Below are positions 16,373 through 24,366 of a stretch of 64,000 nucleotides of DNA, one piece after another; within the stretch, counting starts at the first letter, position 1; every line of letters begins with the position of its first letter. The notes under the pieces were generated by a model. The model was not told the DNA's origin. It made no database searches and saw nothing but the letters and a program-made list of their open reading frames with translations. Where the stretch lies: positions 62,001-126,000 of the forward strand of contig NZ_LQPC01000047.1 in assembly GCF_002101705.1 (NCBI RefSeq). Direction: 5' to 3'. The translations under genes and the position numbers were made by a program. Source of the stretch: Mycolicibacterium iranicum (GTDB lineage Bacteria; Actinomycetota; Actinomycetes; Mycobacteriales; Mycobacteriaceae).

Positions 16373-18187
16373 ATGGCAACACTGTTCTCACCCGTATCAC
16401 GTAGCGCGGCATTGATGACGACTGCGGCGCTGGTCCTCGCGCTCGGCGCGTGCACCCCGCGGCCCAACGGGCCCGAGCCCACGGCAGAGGAATTCTTCGA
16501 GGCGCTCGCCACCGGTGACACCAGCGCCGCCGCCCTGTTGGCCGACGATCCGGAGGCCGCCCGCGCGGCGCTCAATGAGGCGTGGGCCGGACTCCAGGCC
16601 ACTGGCCTGGACGCCCAGGTCCTGAGCACCAAATACGCCGAGGACACCGGCAGCATTGCCTACCGCTACACCTGGCACCTGCCCAAGGACCGCACCTGGA
16701 CCTACGACGGACAGCTCAACATGGTGCGCGACGAAGGCCGCTGGGAAGTGCGGTGGGGCGCAACCGGTCTGCATCCGAGGCTTGGGGAGAACCAGACATT
16801 CGCACTGCGCGCCGACTCCCCGCCGCGAGCATCGGTGCATGAACGCACCGGCACGAATGTCCTGGTGCCCGGCTACAGGTACAACATCTCGCTCGACGCC
16901 AAGGCGGCCGGCGCCGACCTCATGACCACCGCACAGACGGTCGCCGGTGTGCTGCACCGCTTCGACAACGCCCTCGATCCGCAACGCCTCGCCGAGCAGG
17001 CCAGCTCCACCCCGGGGTCCTTGAGTCTGGTGACGCTCAAGCAGGCCGACCACGACGCCGTCGCGGGAGCTCTGCGTGCACTGCCCGGTGTGGTGATCAC
17101 ACCGCAGCCCGACATGGTGCCCACCGACGAGACTTTCGCACCTGCCCTGGTCACTGAGATCAAGAAGACCGTCGCCGACGATCTTGACGGTGACCCGGGC
17201 TGGCGTGTCGTGACGGTCAACCAGAACGGTGTCGACGTCGACGTCCTCAACGAGGTTCCCGGCGAGCCCGCGCCGTCGGTCAGCATCAGCCTCGACCGTT
17301 CGGTGCAGAACGCCGCGCAGAACTCGGTCAATTTCACCGATAAGCAGGCGATGATCGTCGTGATCAAGCCGTCGACGGGTGAAATCCTGGCGGTGGCACA
17401 GAACGCCGCCGCCGACCGCGAAGGTCCGCTGGCCACCATGGGCCTTTTCCCCCCGGGCTCCACGTTCAAGATCGTCACTGCGGGAGCAGCGATCGAACGC
17501 CAGATGGCCACGCCCAACACACTTCTCGGGTGTCCGGGAACCATGGACATCGGCCACCGCACGGTGCCGAACTACGGCGGCTTCGATCTCGGCACGGTCC
17601 CGATGTCACGGGCCTTCGCCAGCTCGTGCAACACGACTTTCGCCGAGCTGGCCAGCCGGATGCCACCGCGAGGGCTTACCCAGGCCGCCTCGCAGTACGG
17701 CATCGGACCCGACTACGACATCGCGGGCTTGCCGACCGTGAGCGGTTCGGTGCCGCCAACGGTCAACCTGACCGAACGCACCGAGGACGGCTTCGGTCAG
17801 GGCAAGGTGCTCGCCAGCCCGTTCGGGATGGCACTGGCGGCGGCTACCGTTTCGGCGGGCCACACCCCGGTGCCCCGCCTCATCGAGGGCCGCGAGACCA
17901 CCGTTACCGGCGAGCGGCAAGTGATCTCACCTGAGGTGGTGGAGGGCCTGCGGCCGATGATGCGGCTCGTCGTGACCAACGGCACCGCCGAGGATCTGCA
18001 AGGCGCAGGCGACGTCCGCGGCAAGACCGGCGAGGCCGAGTTCGCGGGAGGCTCGCATTCCTGGTTCACCGGCTACCGGGGAGACATGGCGTTTTCGGCG
18101 CTCATCGTCGGGGGCGGCACGTCGGAGTACGCGGTCCGGATGGTCAAGAACATGCTCGACTCACTGCCTCCCGACTACCTGGCCTAA
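16373..18187 (+). CDS. Penicillin-binding lipoprotein (Rv2864c-like transpeptidase)
   Basis: A 604-residue, lipid-anchored class B penicillin-binding protein. A signal peptide ends in the lipobox ALGAC. An NTF2-like N-terminal domain (about 30-140) is followed by a dimerisation region and a transpeptidase domain with all three motifs: STFK with nucleophile Ser363, SCN (ASSCNTTFAE) and KTG (VRGKTGEAEF). It should cross-link peptidoglycan outside the membrane. The start ATG at 16373 gives a proper signal peptide (SAALMTTAALVLALGAC); a longer reading from 16268 does not. The 125 bases upstream hold a TTTGCG...CGCAAA dyad near 16266-16299 that may be regulatory. Confidence 0.93.
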   Translation: MATLFSPVSRSAALMTTAALVLALGACTPRPNGPEPTAEEFFEALATGDTSAAALLADDPEAARAALNEAWAGLQATGLDAQVLSTKYAEDTGSIAYRYTWHLPKDRTWTYDGQLNMVRDEGRWEVRWGATGLHPRLGENQTFALRADSPPRASVHERTGTNVLVPGYRYNISLDAKAAGADLMTTAQTVAGVLHRFDNALDPQRLAEQASSTPGSLSLVTLKQADHDAVAGALRALPGVVITPQPDMVPTDETFAPALVTEIKKTVADDLDGDPGWRVVTVNQNGVDVDVLNEVPGEPAPSVSISLDRSVQNAAQNSVNFTDKQAMIVVIKPSTGEILAVAQNAAADREGPLATMGLFPPGSTFKIVTAGAAIERQMATPNTLLGCPGTMDIGHRTVPNYGGFDLGTVPMSRAFASSCNTTFAELASRMPPRGLTQAASQYGIGPDYDIAGLPTVSGSVPPTVNLTERTEDGFGQGKVLASPFGMALAAATVSAGHTPVPRLIEGRETTVTGERQVISPEVVEGLRPMMRLVVTNGTAEDLQGAGDVRGKTGEAEFAGGSHSWFTGYRGDMAFSALIVGGGTSEYAVRMVKNMLDSLPPDYLA

Positions 18188-18236
18188 AGGCCGGGGCAGC
18201 TGGAGAGCCACTACCGGCGGTACCGTAGGTGTCGCC

Positions 18237-18845
18237 ATGACCGACATCAACCACGGCCGATACGGTGCCGTCGAGCCGACCGAGATGAGAATCTCCGACG
18301 CGGATCGCAACGGCACGTTGCGCAGGCTGCACAACGCCGTCGCACTCGGCCTGATCGATATCCAGGAGTTCGAGGAGCGGTCGGCGATGGTGTCGCAGGC
18401 CCGGCAGCGATCCGAACTGGATGCGCTCGTCAGTGACCTGCCGGGTCCTGGGGCGATCGTGACGTCGGCGGCCGACCGTGTCGAGCTGCGCGGCGTCCTC
18501 GGCTCGTTGAAGCGGCAGGGCGAATGGGTGGTGCCCTCGCGGCTGGCTCTGCACCGGCGGATGGGATCGGTGGACCTCGACCTCACTCGCGCTCGCTTCG
18601 CCGGGCCGATCGTCGTCATCGAGCTGGACATGAAGTTCGGCGGCCTGGACCTGCGCCTCCCAGACGGGGCGAGCGCCTCCATCGACGACGTCGAGGTCAA
18701 CGTCGGAAGCGCTCACGATCACCGGCGGGAGGCGCCAGCCGAGGGGAACCCGCACGTCATCCTCACGGGCAAGGTCGTGTGCGGGTCGGTGGACATCCGG
18801 GGACCGCGCAAGTCGTGGCGACGCGGTCCGCTGCGCGCTCGCTGA
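18237..18845 (+). CDS. DUF1707 domain protein
   Basis: A 202-residue protein. The N-terminal DUF1707 (SHOCT-like) domain spans about residues 16-70 (MRISDADRNGTLRRLHNAVA, IQEFEERSAMVSQARQRSEL). The C-terminal half is beta-rich with repeated short strands (MGSVDLDLTRARFAGPIVV, KFGGLDLRLPDGAS), resembling the LiaF C-terminal beta helix involved in cell-envelope stress sensing. There is no signal peptide or membrane helix. It starts 49 bases after the penicillin-binding lipoprotein gene and could be co-transcribed; an envelope link is inference. It converges with the sulfotransferase gene five bases on. Confidence 0.82.
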   Translation: MTDINHGRYGAVEPTEMRISDADRNGTLRRLHNAVALGLIDIQEFEERSAMVSQARQRSELDALVSDLPGPGAIVTSAADRVELRGVLGSLKRQGEWVVPSRLALHRRMGSVDLDLTRARFAGPIVVIELDMKFGGLDLRLPDGASASIDDVEVNVGSAHDHRREAPAEGNPHVILTGKVVCGSVDIRGPRKSWRRGPLRAR

Positions 18846-18850
18846 CGGGA

Positions 18851-20026
18851 TCACCGCAGCGGCTCATCGGGGACGTCGTAGCGCTGCTGGTAGGAGCGCA
18901 CCTGCTCGCGCACCTCTGAGGCGTCCAAACCTGTGTCGGCCCAGCGGTATCGATTGCCGCCGTGGTCGCCGGGGTGGGCGGCAAGGTGTTCGCGCATCCG
19001 CTGTTCGGCGGTCGGGGAGAGTTCTCGGCCCAGCCGCCCGTAGAGCCCGCGAATGGTCGCGAACGGGTCCTTCATGAAGTCTCGAAAGTGCACGTCGACC
19101 ACCTGGTCTGCGGGCAGCACACCGGAATCGCGCATCTTCATCGCGTACTCGAGGCCGACAACGATCTGCTCGCGCGACTGCGCTGCACAGTCGGGGATCG
19201 AGGACTCGTCGGATGCCATCCGGCGGAGATGATGGATCAGCGCGCTGATCGAGGCGATGACGTTCAGCGGGTCGCGGTGCGTCTGCACGATCAGCGCGTC
19301 CGGGTACTCGGCGAGCAATGCGTCGAGTTGCCACAGGTGCGCCGGTGACTTCAGCAGCCATTGGCCGCCGACCCCGGACTGCAAGTGCTGCAGGAACATT
19401 CGGTGATAGCGATACGCCGGTCGGTGATCGGCATCGTAGAGCAGCCAGCGATAGTAGTCCGGCATCCGGTACTGCGTCGGGAAGATCATCGAGCAGAACT
19501 CGCCTGAGAACATGCGCACGCATTCCTGCCCCACCAGCGCCCCCATCGGATGGTGGGACAGCAGCCCGGGCACGATCTGTTCGGACATCTCCAAAGTGGC
19601 CTGCGTCTGCGCGATCCGGGGGTCCGTGTCGTAGGTGTCGGCCTCTGGCACCGGAAAGGGATTGTCCACTTCCCAGGTCAGCGGTGGGCGCAGCGCGGGA
19701 TCCTGGGCGAGCAGGTCGAACAGGATCGTCGTCCCCGTGCGCGGCTGGCCGACGATGAAGATCGGCCGTTCGACGGGAGCCGCGGCGACGTTGGGGTGGC
19801 GCTTGCGCCAGTCGACGATCTGCAACCTGCTCGTCAGCGCGCGGTCGATGTCCATCACCGCGATCTCCACCCCGAGCTCGTTGAGCCGCGACTCGGGAGA
19901 GGCCAGTCCGTCGCACACGCGGTCAAGACCATCCCGCCAGCTGGTGCTGTCCCCGAAGTCCTCGAGACCCGTTTTGTCGCAGGCCCTCTCGATGAGCAGG
20001 TCAGGGTGGAAGCGATCGCTGTCCAT
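18851..20026 (-). CDS. Sulfotransferase-family protein
   Basis: A 391-residue protein with the PAPS 5'-phosphosulfate loop FIVGQPRTGTTILFDLLAQD near residue 90 and the 3'-phosphate motif VQTHRDPLNVIAS near residue 240. It would transfer sulfate from PAPS to an unknown acceptor. Mycobacteria carry many such Stf-like proteins, acting on glycolipids or sterols. The ATG at 20026 overlaps the stop of the upstream DUF1214 gene (TGATG), so the two form an operon. A longer reading upstream is a frame artefact. The pair, next to a TetR regulator, looks like a small regulated lipid or xenobiotic module. Confidence 0.85.
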   Translation of the reverse strand: MDSDRFHPDLLIERACDKTGLEDFGDSTSWRDGLDRVCDGLASPESRLNELGVEIAVMDIDRALTSRLQIVDWRKRHPNVAAAPVERPIFIVGQPRTGTTILFDLLAQDPALRPPLTWEVDNPFPVPEADTYDTDPRIAQTQATLEMSEQIVPGLLSHHPMGALVGQECVRMFSGEFCSMIFPTQYRMPDYYRWLLYDADHRPAYRYHRMFLQHLQSGVGGQWLLKSPAHLWQLDALLAEYPDALIVQTHRDPLNVIASISALIHHLRRMASDESSIPDCAAQSREQIVVGLEYAMKMRDSGVLPADQVVDVHFRDFMKDPFATIRGLYGRLGRELSPTAEQRMREHLAAHPGDHGGNRYRWADTGLDASEVREQVRSYQQRYDVPDEPLR

Positions 20027-21135
20027 CAGGCGGCTCCTCGTACGACGGTGCTGCGCACCTCGGGGGCCTCTGGCTTGTCGAGCCACCGCACGACGACGAA
20101 GCCCCGGTGTCGCCCGCCGGTGTCCAGCCAGTGCCCGTGTCCGGAGTCTTCGGCGCCGATCGCGATGCGGACCTGTCCGTCCTGATCGGGTGCCACGCCC
20201 TTGTTGGTCACCGAGCTGTGCCTCAAACGCGGCTCGAGGCACTCGTGCCAGACACTCTCGAGGGTGACGTTCCAGTACCGCGTGTCGGGCGGTGCGAATT
20301 CGAGCAGCAGCGTTTCGTCAGGTTCGAGGGCGAACGACCCGATCATGTAGAGGTTGTCCGGTGTGGTGTCGGCGCTGCCGAGATCGGCGGCGTGCGCGGT
20401 GACGAGCACGTTGGGTTCACTCAGCATTTCGGGCTTGACGGTGCGGTGCAGGGTGGTGAGTTTGACGATCGTCCATGCCATCGCGGTGAGTGCCTCGGCC
20501 ATGCCGGTGTCGGAAACCGGCTGCAGGGCAGCAGGATCGAGGCAATCGATCCGCATTGTTGCGGGCAACTCGGTGGCGAAGTCGCCGATGTATTCGCGCA
20601 CCACGATTGACGACGCATCCTCGGGCACCTCTAACCATTGCGCGGTGCCCAGAATGTCGGGCGATGGTTTGGTTGCGGATACCACCAACTCGAAAGCGCC
20701 TCTGATGCAGCGGAGTTCACTGTCACCCAGGTAGGAGGCCATTCGGCGAGGCGTCAACCCGCTGCCCGCCAGCACCTGAAAGCCGAGATAAGCGGTGTCG
20801 CCCCGGGTGCCGCTGATCCGGTAGGTGCGGTCGCCGCGGATCATCGCGAGCAGGTATCGACCGTCGGGATTGGGGCCACCGATCAGCCTGGTCTCGGTGC
20901 ACATGTCGAAGAACCGGGGCCGCTGCGGATCGGCCTCGACGGTCATCTCCGTGCATAGTGCCGTGGCCTTGGCCAGTACGCCGAGGCCTTCGAGCAGTTC
21001 ACGCTCACTGGTCGCATCCTCGATGACCGAGTTGGTGAGGTCGGCCAGCATCTGCTGAACGAATTTCCATGATTCGAGGCTCGCCGGCGCGAGGTCCTTG
21101 CCTTTCGCATTCACGGTGAGACATAGTTCCACCAT
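20026..21135 (-). CDS. DUF1214 domain protein
   Basis: A protein of about 369 residues ending in a DUF1214 domain (FALEPDETLLLEFAPPDTRY, then YWNVTLESVWHECLEPRLRH). The N-terminal part is helical (ESWKFVQQMLADLTNSVIED). The function is not established; many homologues sit beside sulfotransferases or TetR genes in mycobacteria. No signal peptide is seen. The start is uncertain: the ATG at 21135 shares bases with the divergent tetR ATG at 21134, both lying inside CCATGG, whereas a GTG at 21114 would leave 19 bases between the genes. Its stop overlaps the sulfotransferase start, so the two genes are translationally coupled. Confidence 0.8.
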   Translation of the reverse strand: MVELCLTVNAKGKDLAPASLESWKFVQQMLADLTNSVIEDATSERELLEGLGVLAKATALCTEMTVEADPQRPRFFDMCTETRLIGGPNPDGRYLLAMIRGDRTYRISGTRGDTAYLGFQVLAGSGLTPRRMASYLGDSELRCIRGAFELVVSATKPSPDILGTAQWLEVPEDASSIVVREYIGDFATELPATMRIDCLDPAALQPVSDTGMAEALTAMAWTIVKLTTLHRTVKPEMLSEPNVLVTAHAADLGSADTTPDNLYMIGSFALEPDETLLLEFAPPDTRYWNVTLESVWHECLEPRLRHSSVTNKGVAPDQDGQVRIAIGAEDSGHGHWLDTGGRHRGFVVVRWLDKPEAPEVRSTVVRGAA

Positions 21136-21736
21136 GGACGTCGTCTCATCGGGAATCGCGCGAGAAAGTCTGACAGTCCGTAAGCAACGCGCGACCAAGG
21201 CCCGCATCGCGGCGGCCGCCGCGCAGGCCGTCGCCGATCACGGGCTGGCCGGCGCGACGATAGAGCACATCGCGGTCGCCGCAGAGGTCGGCCGGGCCAC
21301 GTTCTTCCGCTACTTCAGCGCCAAAGAAGACGCCGTCGCCGACGGCATGACGACACACTGGCTGGACGCGATCACCGATGCGATCGCCGAACAACCGCCC
21401 GCGCTCTCGGCCGTCGACGCGGTGCTTGGCGCTTTCGAGAGGCTCGGCGACGACTTCGACACGGTCGCCGACCAGGTGCGCGAGCTGGCCACGCTGACGA
21501 GGTCATCCCCGGTGTTCAGCGCTTGGACGCTGCAGATCTATCTGCGCTACGAAGCGGCGATCGCCGATCTGGTGGCCCCCCGCTTCCCGGACCTGCTGCC
21601 CGAGGATGCGCGGCCGCGACTGCTCGGCGCCATGGCCATGGCGTCGGTGCGGATCGCGCTCGACGACTGGCTCAGCCACGGCGGGTCTCTCCCGGAGCGG
21701 GTGCGATCGGCGCTGGGGTCCCTGGAGGTTCGTTAG
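21134..21736 (+). CDS. TetR-family transcriptional regulator
   Basis: A 200-residue repressor. The helix-turn-helix lies at about residues 15-60 (RIAAAAAQAVADHGLAGATI, HIAVAAEVGRATFFRYFSAK). The C-terminal ligand domain ends DDWLSHGGSLPERVRSALG. The start ATG at 21134 overlaps the candidate start of the divergent DUF1214 gene, so almost no room is left for promoters between them. The likely target is its own gene and the DUF1214-sulfotransferase operon. The ligand is unknown. The gene overlaps the convergent thioesterase gene by four bases. Confidence 0.88.
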   Translation: MDVVSSGIARESLTVRKQRATKARIAAAAAQAVADHGLAGATIEHIAVAAEVGRATFFRYFSAKEDAVADGMTTHWLDAITDAIAEQPPALSAVDAVLGAFERLGDDFDTVADQVRELATLTRSSPVFSAWTLQIYLRYEAAIADLVAPRFPDLLPEDARPRLLGAMAMASVRIALDDWLSHGGSLPERVRSALGSLEVR

Positions 21737-22119
21737 CGCGGGTCGAGCACGGCGAAGCTGAGGGTCGCTCGCGCAGCGAGCCGGTCACGCGCAACGTCGA
21801 CGACATCGACGGCGATGACCTGCAGTCGGCGGCCGGCGCGCACCATCGTGGCCTGCGCGCGGGCCGGACCTTCGAGCACCGGGGCCAAGAAGTGGATCGT
21901 CATGTCGGCGGTCGTCACGTCCTGGCCCGGTCCGGTGTGCCGGTCAGCCAGTCGGCCCGCGGCGATATCGATCAGCGTCGCGACCAGTCCGCCCTGCAGC
22001 GCTCCGCGCCGATTCACCAGATTCGGCTGGTTGTCCAGCTCGATGACCAGGCGCTCGTCGGACACCTCGACGTCACGGAAGTTCATCTGGGCGAACAAAT
22101 GGCCTGGGGTGACCTGCAT
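21733..22119 (-). CDS. PaaI-family hotdog thioesterase
   Basis: A 128-residue hotdog-fold protein. The characteristic central helix and turn appear as RRGALQGGLVATLIDIAAGR, with the following strand TTADMTIHFLAPVLEGPARA. Family members hydrolyse acyl-CoA or aryl-CoA thioesters; Asn/Asp near NLVNRRGALQGG is the usual catalytic region. The substrate is unknown. It overlaps the end of the TetR gene by four bases on the opposite strand, and its start is 22 bases from the divergent mapB. Confidence 0.82.
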   Translation of the reverse strand: MQVTPGHLFAQMNFRDVEVSDERLVIELDNQPNLVNRRGALQGGLVATLIDIAAGRLADRHTGPGQDVTTADMTIHFLAPVLEGPARAQATMVRAGRRLQVIAVDVVDVARDRLAARATLSFAVLDPR

Positions 22120-22129
22120 GGCGGAACGC

Positions 22130-22135
22130 TAGCAT
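22130..22135 (+). promoter_or_regulatory. Candidate -10 element for a leaderless mapB transcript
   Basis: TAGCAT fits the mycobacterial -10 pattern TANNNT. It ends six bases before the ATG at 22142, so transcription from the usual distance would begin at the A of the start codon. No Shine-Dalgarno sequence precedes this ATG, which fits a leaderless message. Confidence 0.4.
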
Positions 22136-22141
22136 TGCTAT

Positions 22142-22999
22142 ATGTCTGTACGGACCGCCCTCCGGCCCGGCGCGGTGTCCCCGATGCTGCCGGTGCCCAA
22201 ATCGATCGAGCGCCCCGAATACGTCGGCCGGCCGACGGCGCGTGAGGGCAGCGAGCCGTGGGTGCAGACCACCGAGGTGATCGAGAAGATGCGGGTAGCG
22301 GGTCGGATCGCCGCGGGCGCGCTCGCTGAGGCGGGGAAGGCCGTGGCGCCTGGAGTGACCACCGATCATCTCGACCGCATCGCCCACGAGTACATGGTCG
22401 ACCACGGCGCGTACCCATCGACGTTGGGTTACAAGGGTTTCCCGAAGTCGTGCTGCACGTCGCTCAATGAGGTCATCTGCCACGGCATCCCGGACTCGAC
22501 GGTGATCGAGGACGGCGACATCGTCAACATCGATGTCACGGCCTACATCAACGGCGTGCACGGAGACACCAACGCGACGTTCCTCGCGGGCAACGTGTCC
22601 GAGGAGCATCGGCTGCTCGTAGAGCGCACGCAGGAGGCCACCATGCGAGCCATCAAAGCGGTCAGGCCGGGACGGGCGCTGTCGGTGGTCGGGCGCGTCA
22701 TCGAAGCATACGCGAATCGCTTCGGCTACAACGTCGTTCGCGATTTCACCGGGCACGGCATCGGCACCACGTTCCACAACGGTCTCGTGGTGCTGCACTA
22801 TGACCAGCCCTCGGTCGAGACGGTGCTCGAGACGGGGATGACGTTCACCATCGAGCCGATGATCAATCTGGGCGGCCTGGACTACGAGATCTGGTCCGAC
22901 GACTGGACGGTTGTCACCAAGGACAAGAAGTGGACCGCTCAGTTCGAGCACACGCTGGTGGTGACGGACTCTGGCGCGGAGATCCTGACCCAGCTCTGA
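22142..22999 (+). CDS. mapB: Methionine aminopeptidase, type I (MapB)
   Basis: A 285-residue metalloprotease that removes the initiator methionine from new proteins. The N-terminal 40 residues form the proline-rich linker of the actinobacterial long form (PMLPVPKSIERPEYVGRPTA). The pita-bread domain carries all five metal ligands: Asp in NIDVTAYINGVHG, Asp in GDTNATF, His in FTGHGIGTTFH, Glu in FTIEPMINL and Glu in QFEHTLVVT. It matches M. tuberculosis MapB (Rv2861c), which lies near glnA4 there as well. A likely leaderless promoter precedes it. Confidence 0.96.
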   Translation: MSVRTALRPGAVSPMLPVPKSIERPEYVGRPTAREGSEPWVQTTEVIEKMRVAGRIAAGALAEAGKAVAPGVTTDHLDRIAHEYMVDHGAYPSTLGYKGFPKSCCTSLNEVICHGIPDSTVIEDGDIVNIDVTAYINGVHGDTNATFLAGNVSEEHRLLVERTQEATMRAIKAVRPGRALSVVGRVIEAYANRFGYNVVRDFTGHGIGTTFHNGLVVLHYDQPSVETVLETGMTFTIEPMINLGGLDYEIWSDDWTVVTKDKKWTAQFEHTLVVTDSGAEILTQL

Positions 23000-23020
23000 G
23001 TGCTCGGTAGCCTGAGTCCC

Positions 23021-23734
23021 ATGAGGCGGCGGGTTCCTGCGCACGTGAGGAGCGATTGGGCTTCTGCGCACGTGAGGAGCAAGAAGGTTTTGGTCCTTGC
23101 GATGACGGGCTGCCTGCTCGCCGGGTGTGGAAACACGATCACCGGTAGCGCGACCTGGCCGGGTGCGCGGCTCGACAGAGCGGTGTTGACCGAAGCCGAT
23201 TTCCCGCCTGGGGTGCGTTTCGAGCGCATTGATCGCGACCCGGGGGAGGGCGACAACGCGAACGGTCCGCCGCCGATGCTGTCGATGCCTGAGGGTTGCA
23301 CGGACGGTCTGACGCGCGACATCGCCGGGTCCGCCGAACGTGGCCCGGGTAGCGCGGTCGAATACGTGGTCGCCTATGACGGTGCCCGAATGGTCATCAC
23401 GGTGCTGTCGTGGCGTCTCAATTTAGAACAGTTGGCGGCGACCGCAGAGCGGTGTGCTGAATACCGGACGTTCTTCGATGAGGCGGATCCCGGCATCGAG
23501 ATGACGACGACGCAGATGCGGATCCCACGCGAAGACGCGCTGGCCTATGAGCAGACCATGCATCTGATGGGCGACAAGAGCAGCGTCTACTTCTCGTTCG
23601 AGAACGTCGGCAATATCGGCATCTTCGGTATCGCATTTCCGACACCCGATCCGTCCATCGCGGTCAAAGGCACGCTCCCGCAAACCTTTCTGGATATCAC
23701 CACCAAGCAAGCTGAGCGCGCGCTGAACTCCTGA
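23021..23734 (+). CDS. Putative lipoprotein, unknown function
   Basis: A protein of about 237 residues. The lipobox LLAGC follows the hydrophobic run KKVLVLAMTGC, so it is exported and lipid-anchored. The mature part (TEADFPPGVRFERIDRD, YVVAYDGARMVITVLSWRLN) resembles mycobacterial sensor-like lipoproteins of the LppA/DUF5642 kind, but I cannot name a family with confidence. The start is uncertain: ATG 23021 is chosen, but GTG 23072, just before RSKKVLVL, would give the most compact signal peptide. A 27-base in-frame duplication at 23037-23080 lies between these choices. The gene follows mapB closely. Confidence 0.72.
   Translation: MRRRVPAHVRSDWASAHVRSKKVLVLAMTGCLLAGCGNTITGSATWPGARLDRAVLTEADFPPGVRFERIDRDPGEGDNANGPPPMLSMPEGCTDGLTRDIAGSAERGPGSAVEYVVAYDGARMVITVLSWRLNLEQLAATAERCAEYRTFFDEADPGIEMTTTQMRIPREDALAYEQTMHLMGDKSSVYFSFENVGNIGIFGIAFPTPDPSIAVKGTLPQTFLDITTKQAERALNS
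23037..23080. repeat. In-frame direct repeat at the lipoprotein N-terminus
   Basis: CTGCGCACGTGAGGAGC occurs at 23037-23053 and again at 23064-23080, a period of 27 bases or nine codons. Each copy encodes AHVRS and contains a GTG that could serve as a start codon. Confidence 0.85.
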
Positions 23735-23795
23735 CGCTCTGTCAACCGTGTTCAAACAGCCGCGCCGACTCCATCAGTCCCTGTAGCGTGACGCA

Positions 23796-24359
23796 ATGCC
23801 CAGTCCCATGGTGACCGTTGACGGTTTCGGTGTGCCTGTCGAGGTCGCCGGTCCGGAGAAGGGTTCCGTCGTGGTGTTGCTGGGTGCGGCGCACCAGGCG
23901 CCGGCAGCCTACGAAGGTGTGTGCCAACGGTTGCACACCGCGTCGTTGAAGACCGTCGTGATCGGACCCGATCCGCGACTGACCGCCAAGTCGGTGATCA
24001 GCATCCTCGATTCACTTGAGGTTCGGTGGGCTCTGCTGGTTGGTGACCGCATGGGCGGTGAGCTCGCCTGGGAGCTGGCGGCGACGCGCCTGGACCGCTT
24101 CATCGGGCTTGTTGTCATCGACCGCGGCCATCCCAAGGTTGCCGACCTCACCGGCGCGGTCCGCGATGAGCACTGCCCTCCGGTCGAGCTGAACACGACC
24201 GCGCTCGTCAGTTCCAGCGCCGCGCGGGCGGTGGCCAAGGCGAGCCAGCGTTTCGTCTACGGCGAGTACCGCATCGTCGACCTCCTGGGCCGGCGCAATG
24301 CTGCCGATTCCACGGCGCAGCTCGCCGCCGAGATCGTGATGCGCACCAGCACCTGGTGA
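23796..24359 (+). CDS. Small alpha/beta hydrolase-fold protein lacking the nucleophile
   Basis: A 187-residue protein with the core of an alpha/beta hydrolase (VVVLLGAAHQAPAAYEGVC near residue 25, then the elbow region ALLVGDRMGGELAWELA near 80). The usual GxSxG nucleophile elbow reads GDRMG, so the serine position is Arg and the fold is probably non-catalytic. The lid and C-terminal cap regions are short, and no clear catalytic His is placed. It may act as a binding or scaffold protein. It begins 61 bases after the lipoprotein gene and converges with ngg, with seven bases between the stops. Confidence 0.65.
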   Translation: MPSPMVTVDGFGVPVEVAGPEKGSVVVLLGAAHQAPAAYEGVCQRLHTASLKTVVIGPDPRLTAKSVISILDSLEVRWALLVGDRMGGELAWELAATRLDRFIGLVVIDRGHPKVADLTGAVRDEHCPPVELNTTALVSSSAARAVAKASQRFVYGEYRIVDLLGRRNAADSTAQLAAEIVMRTSTW

Positions 24360-24366
24360 CGGCGGG

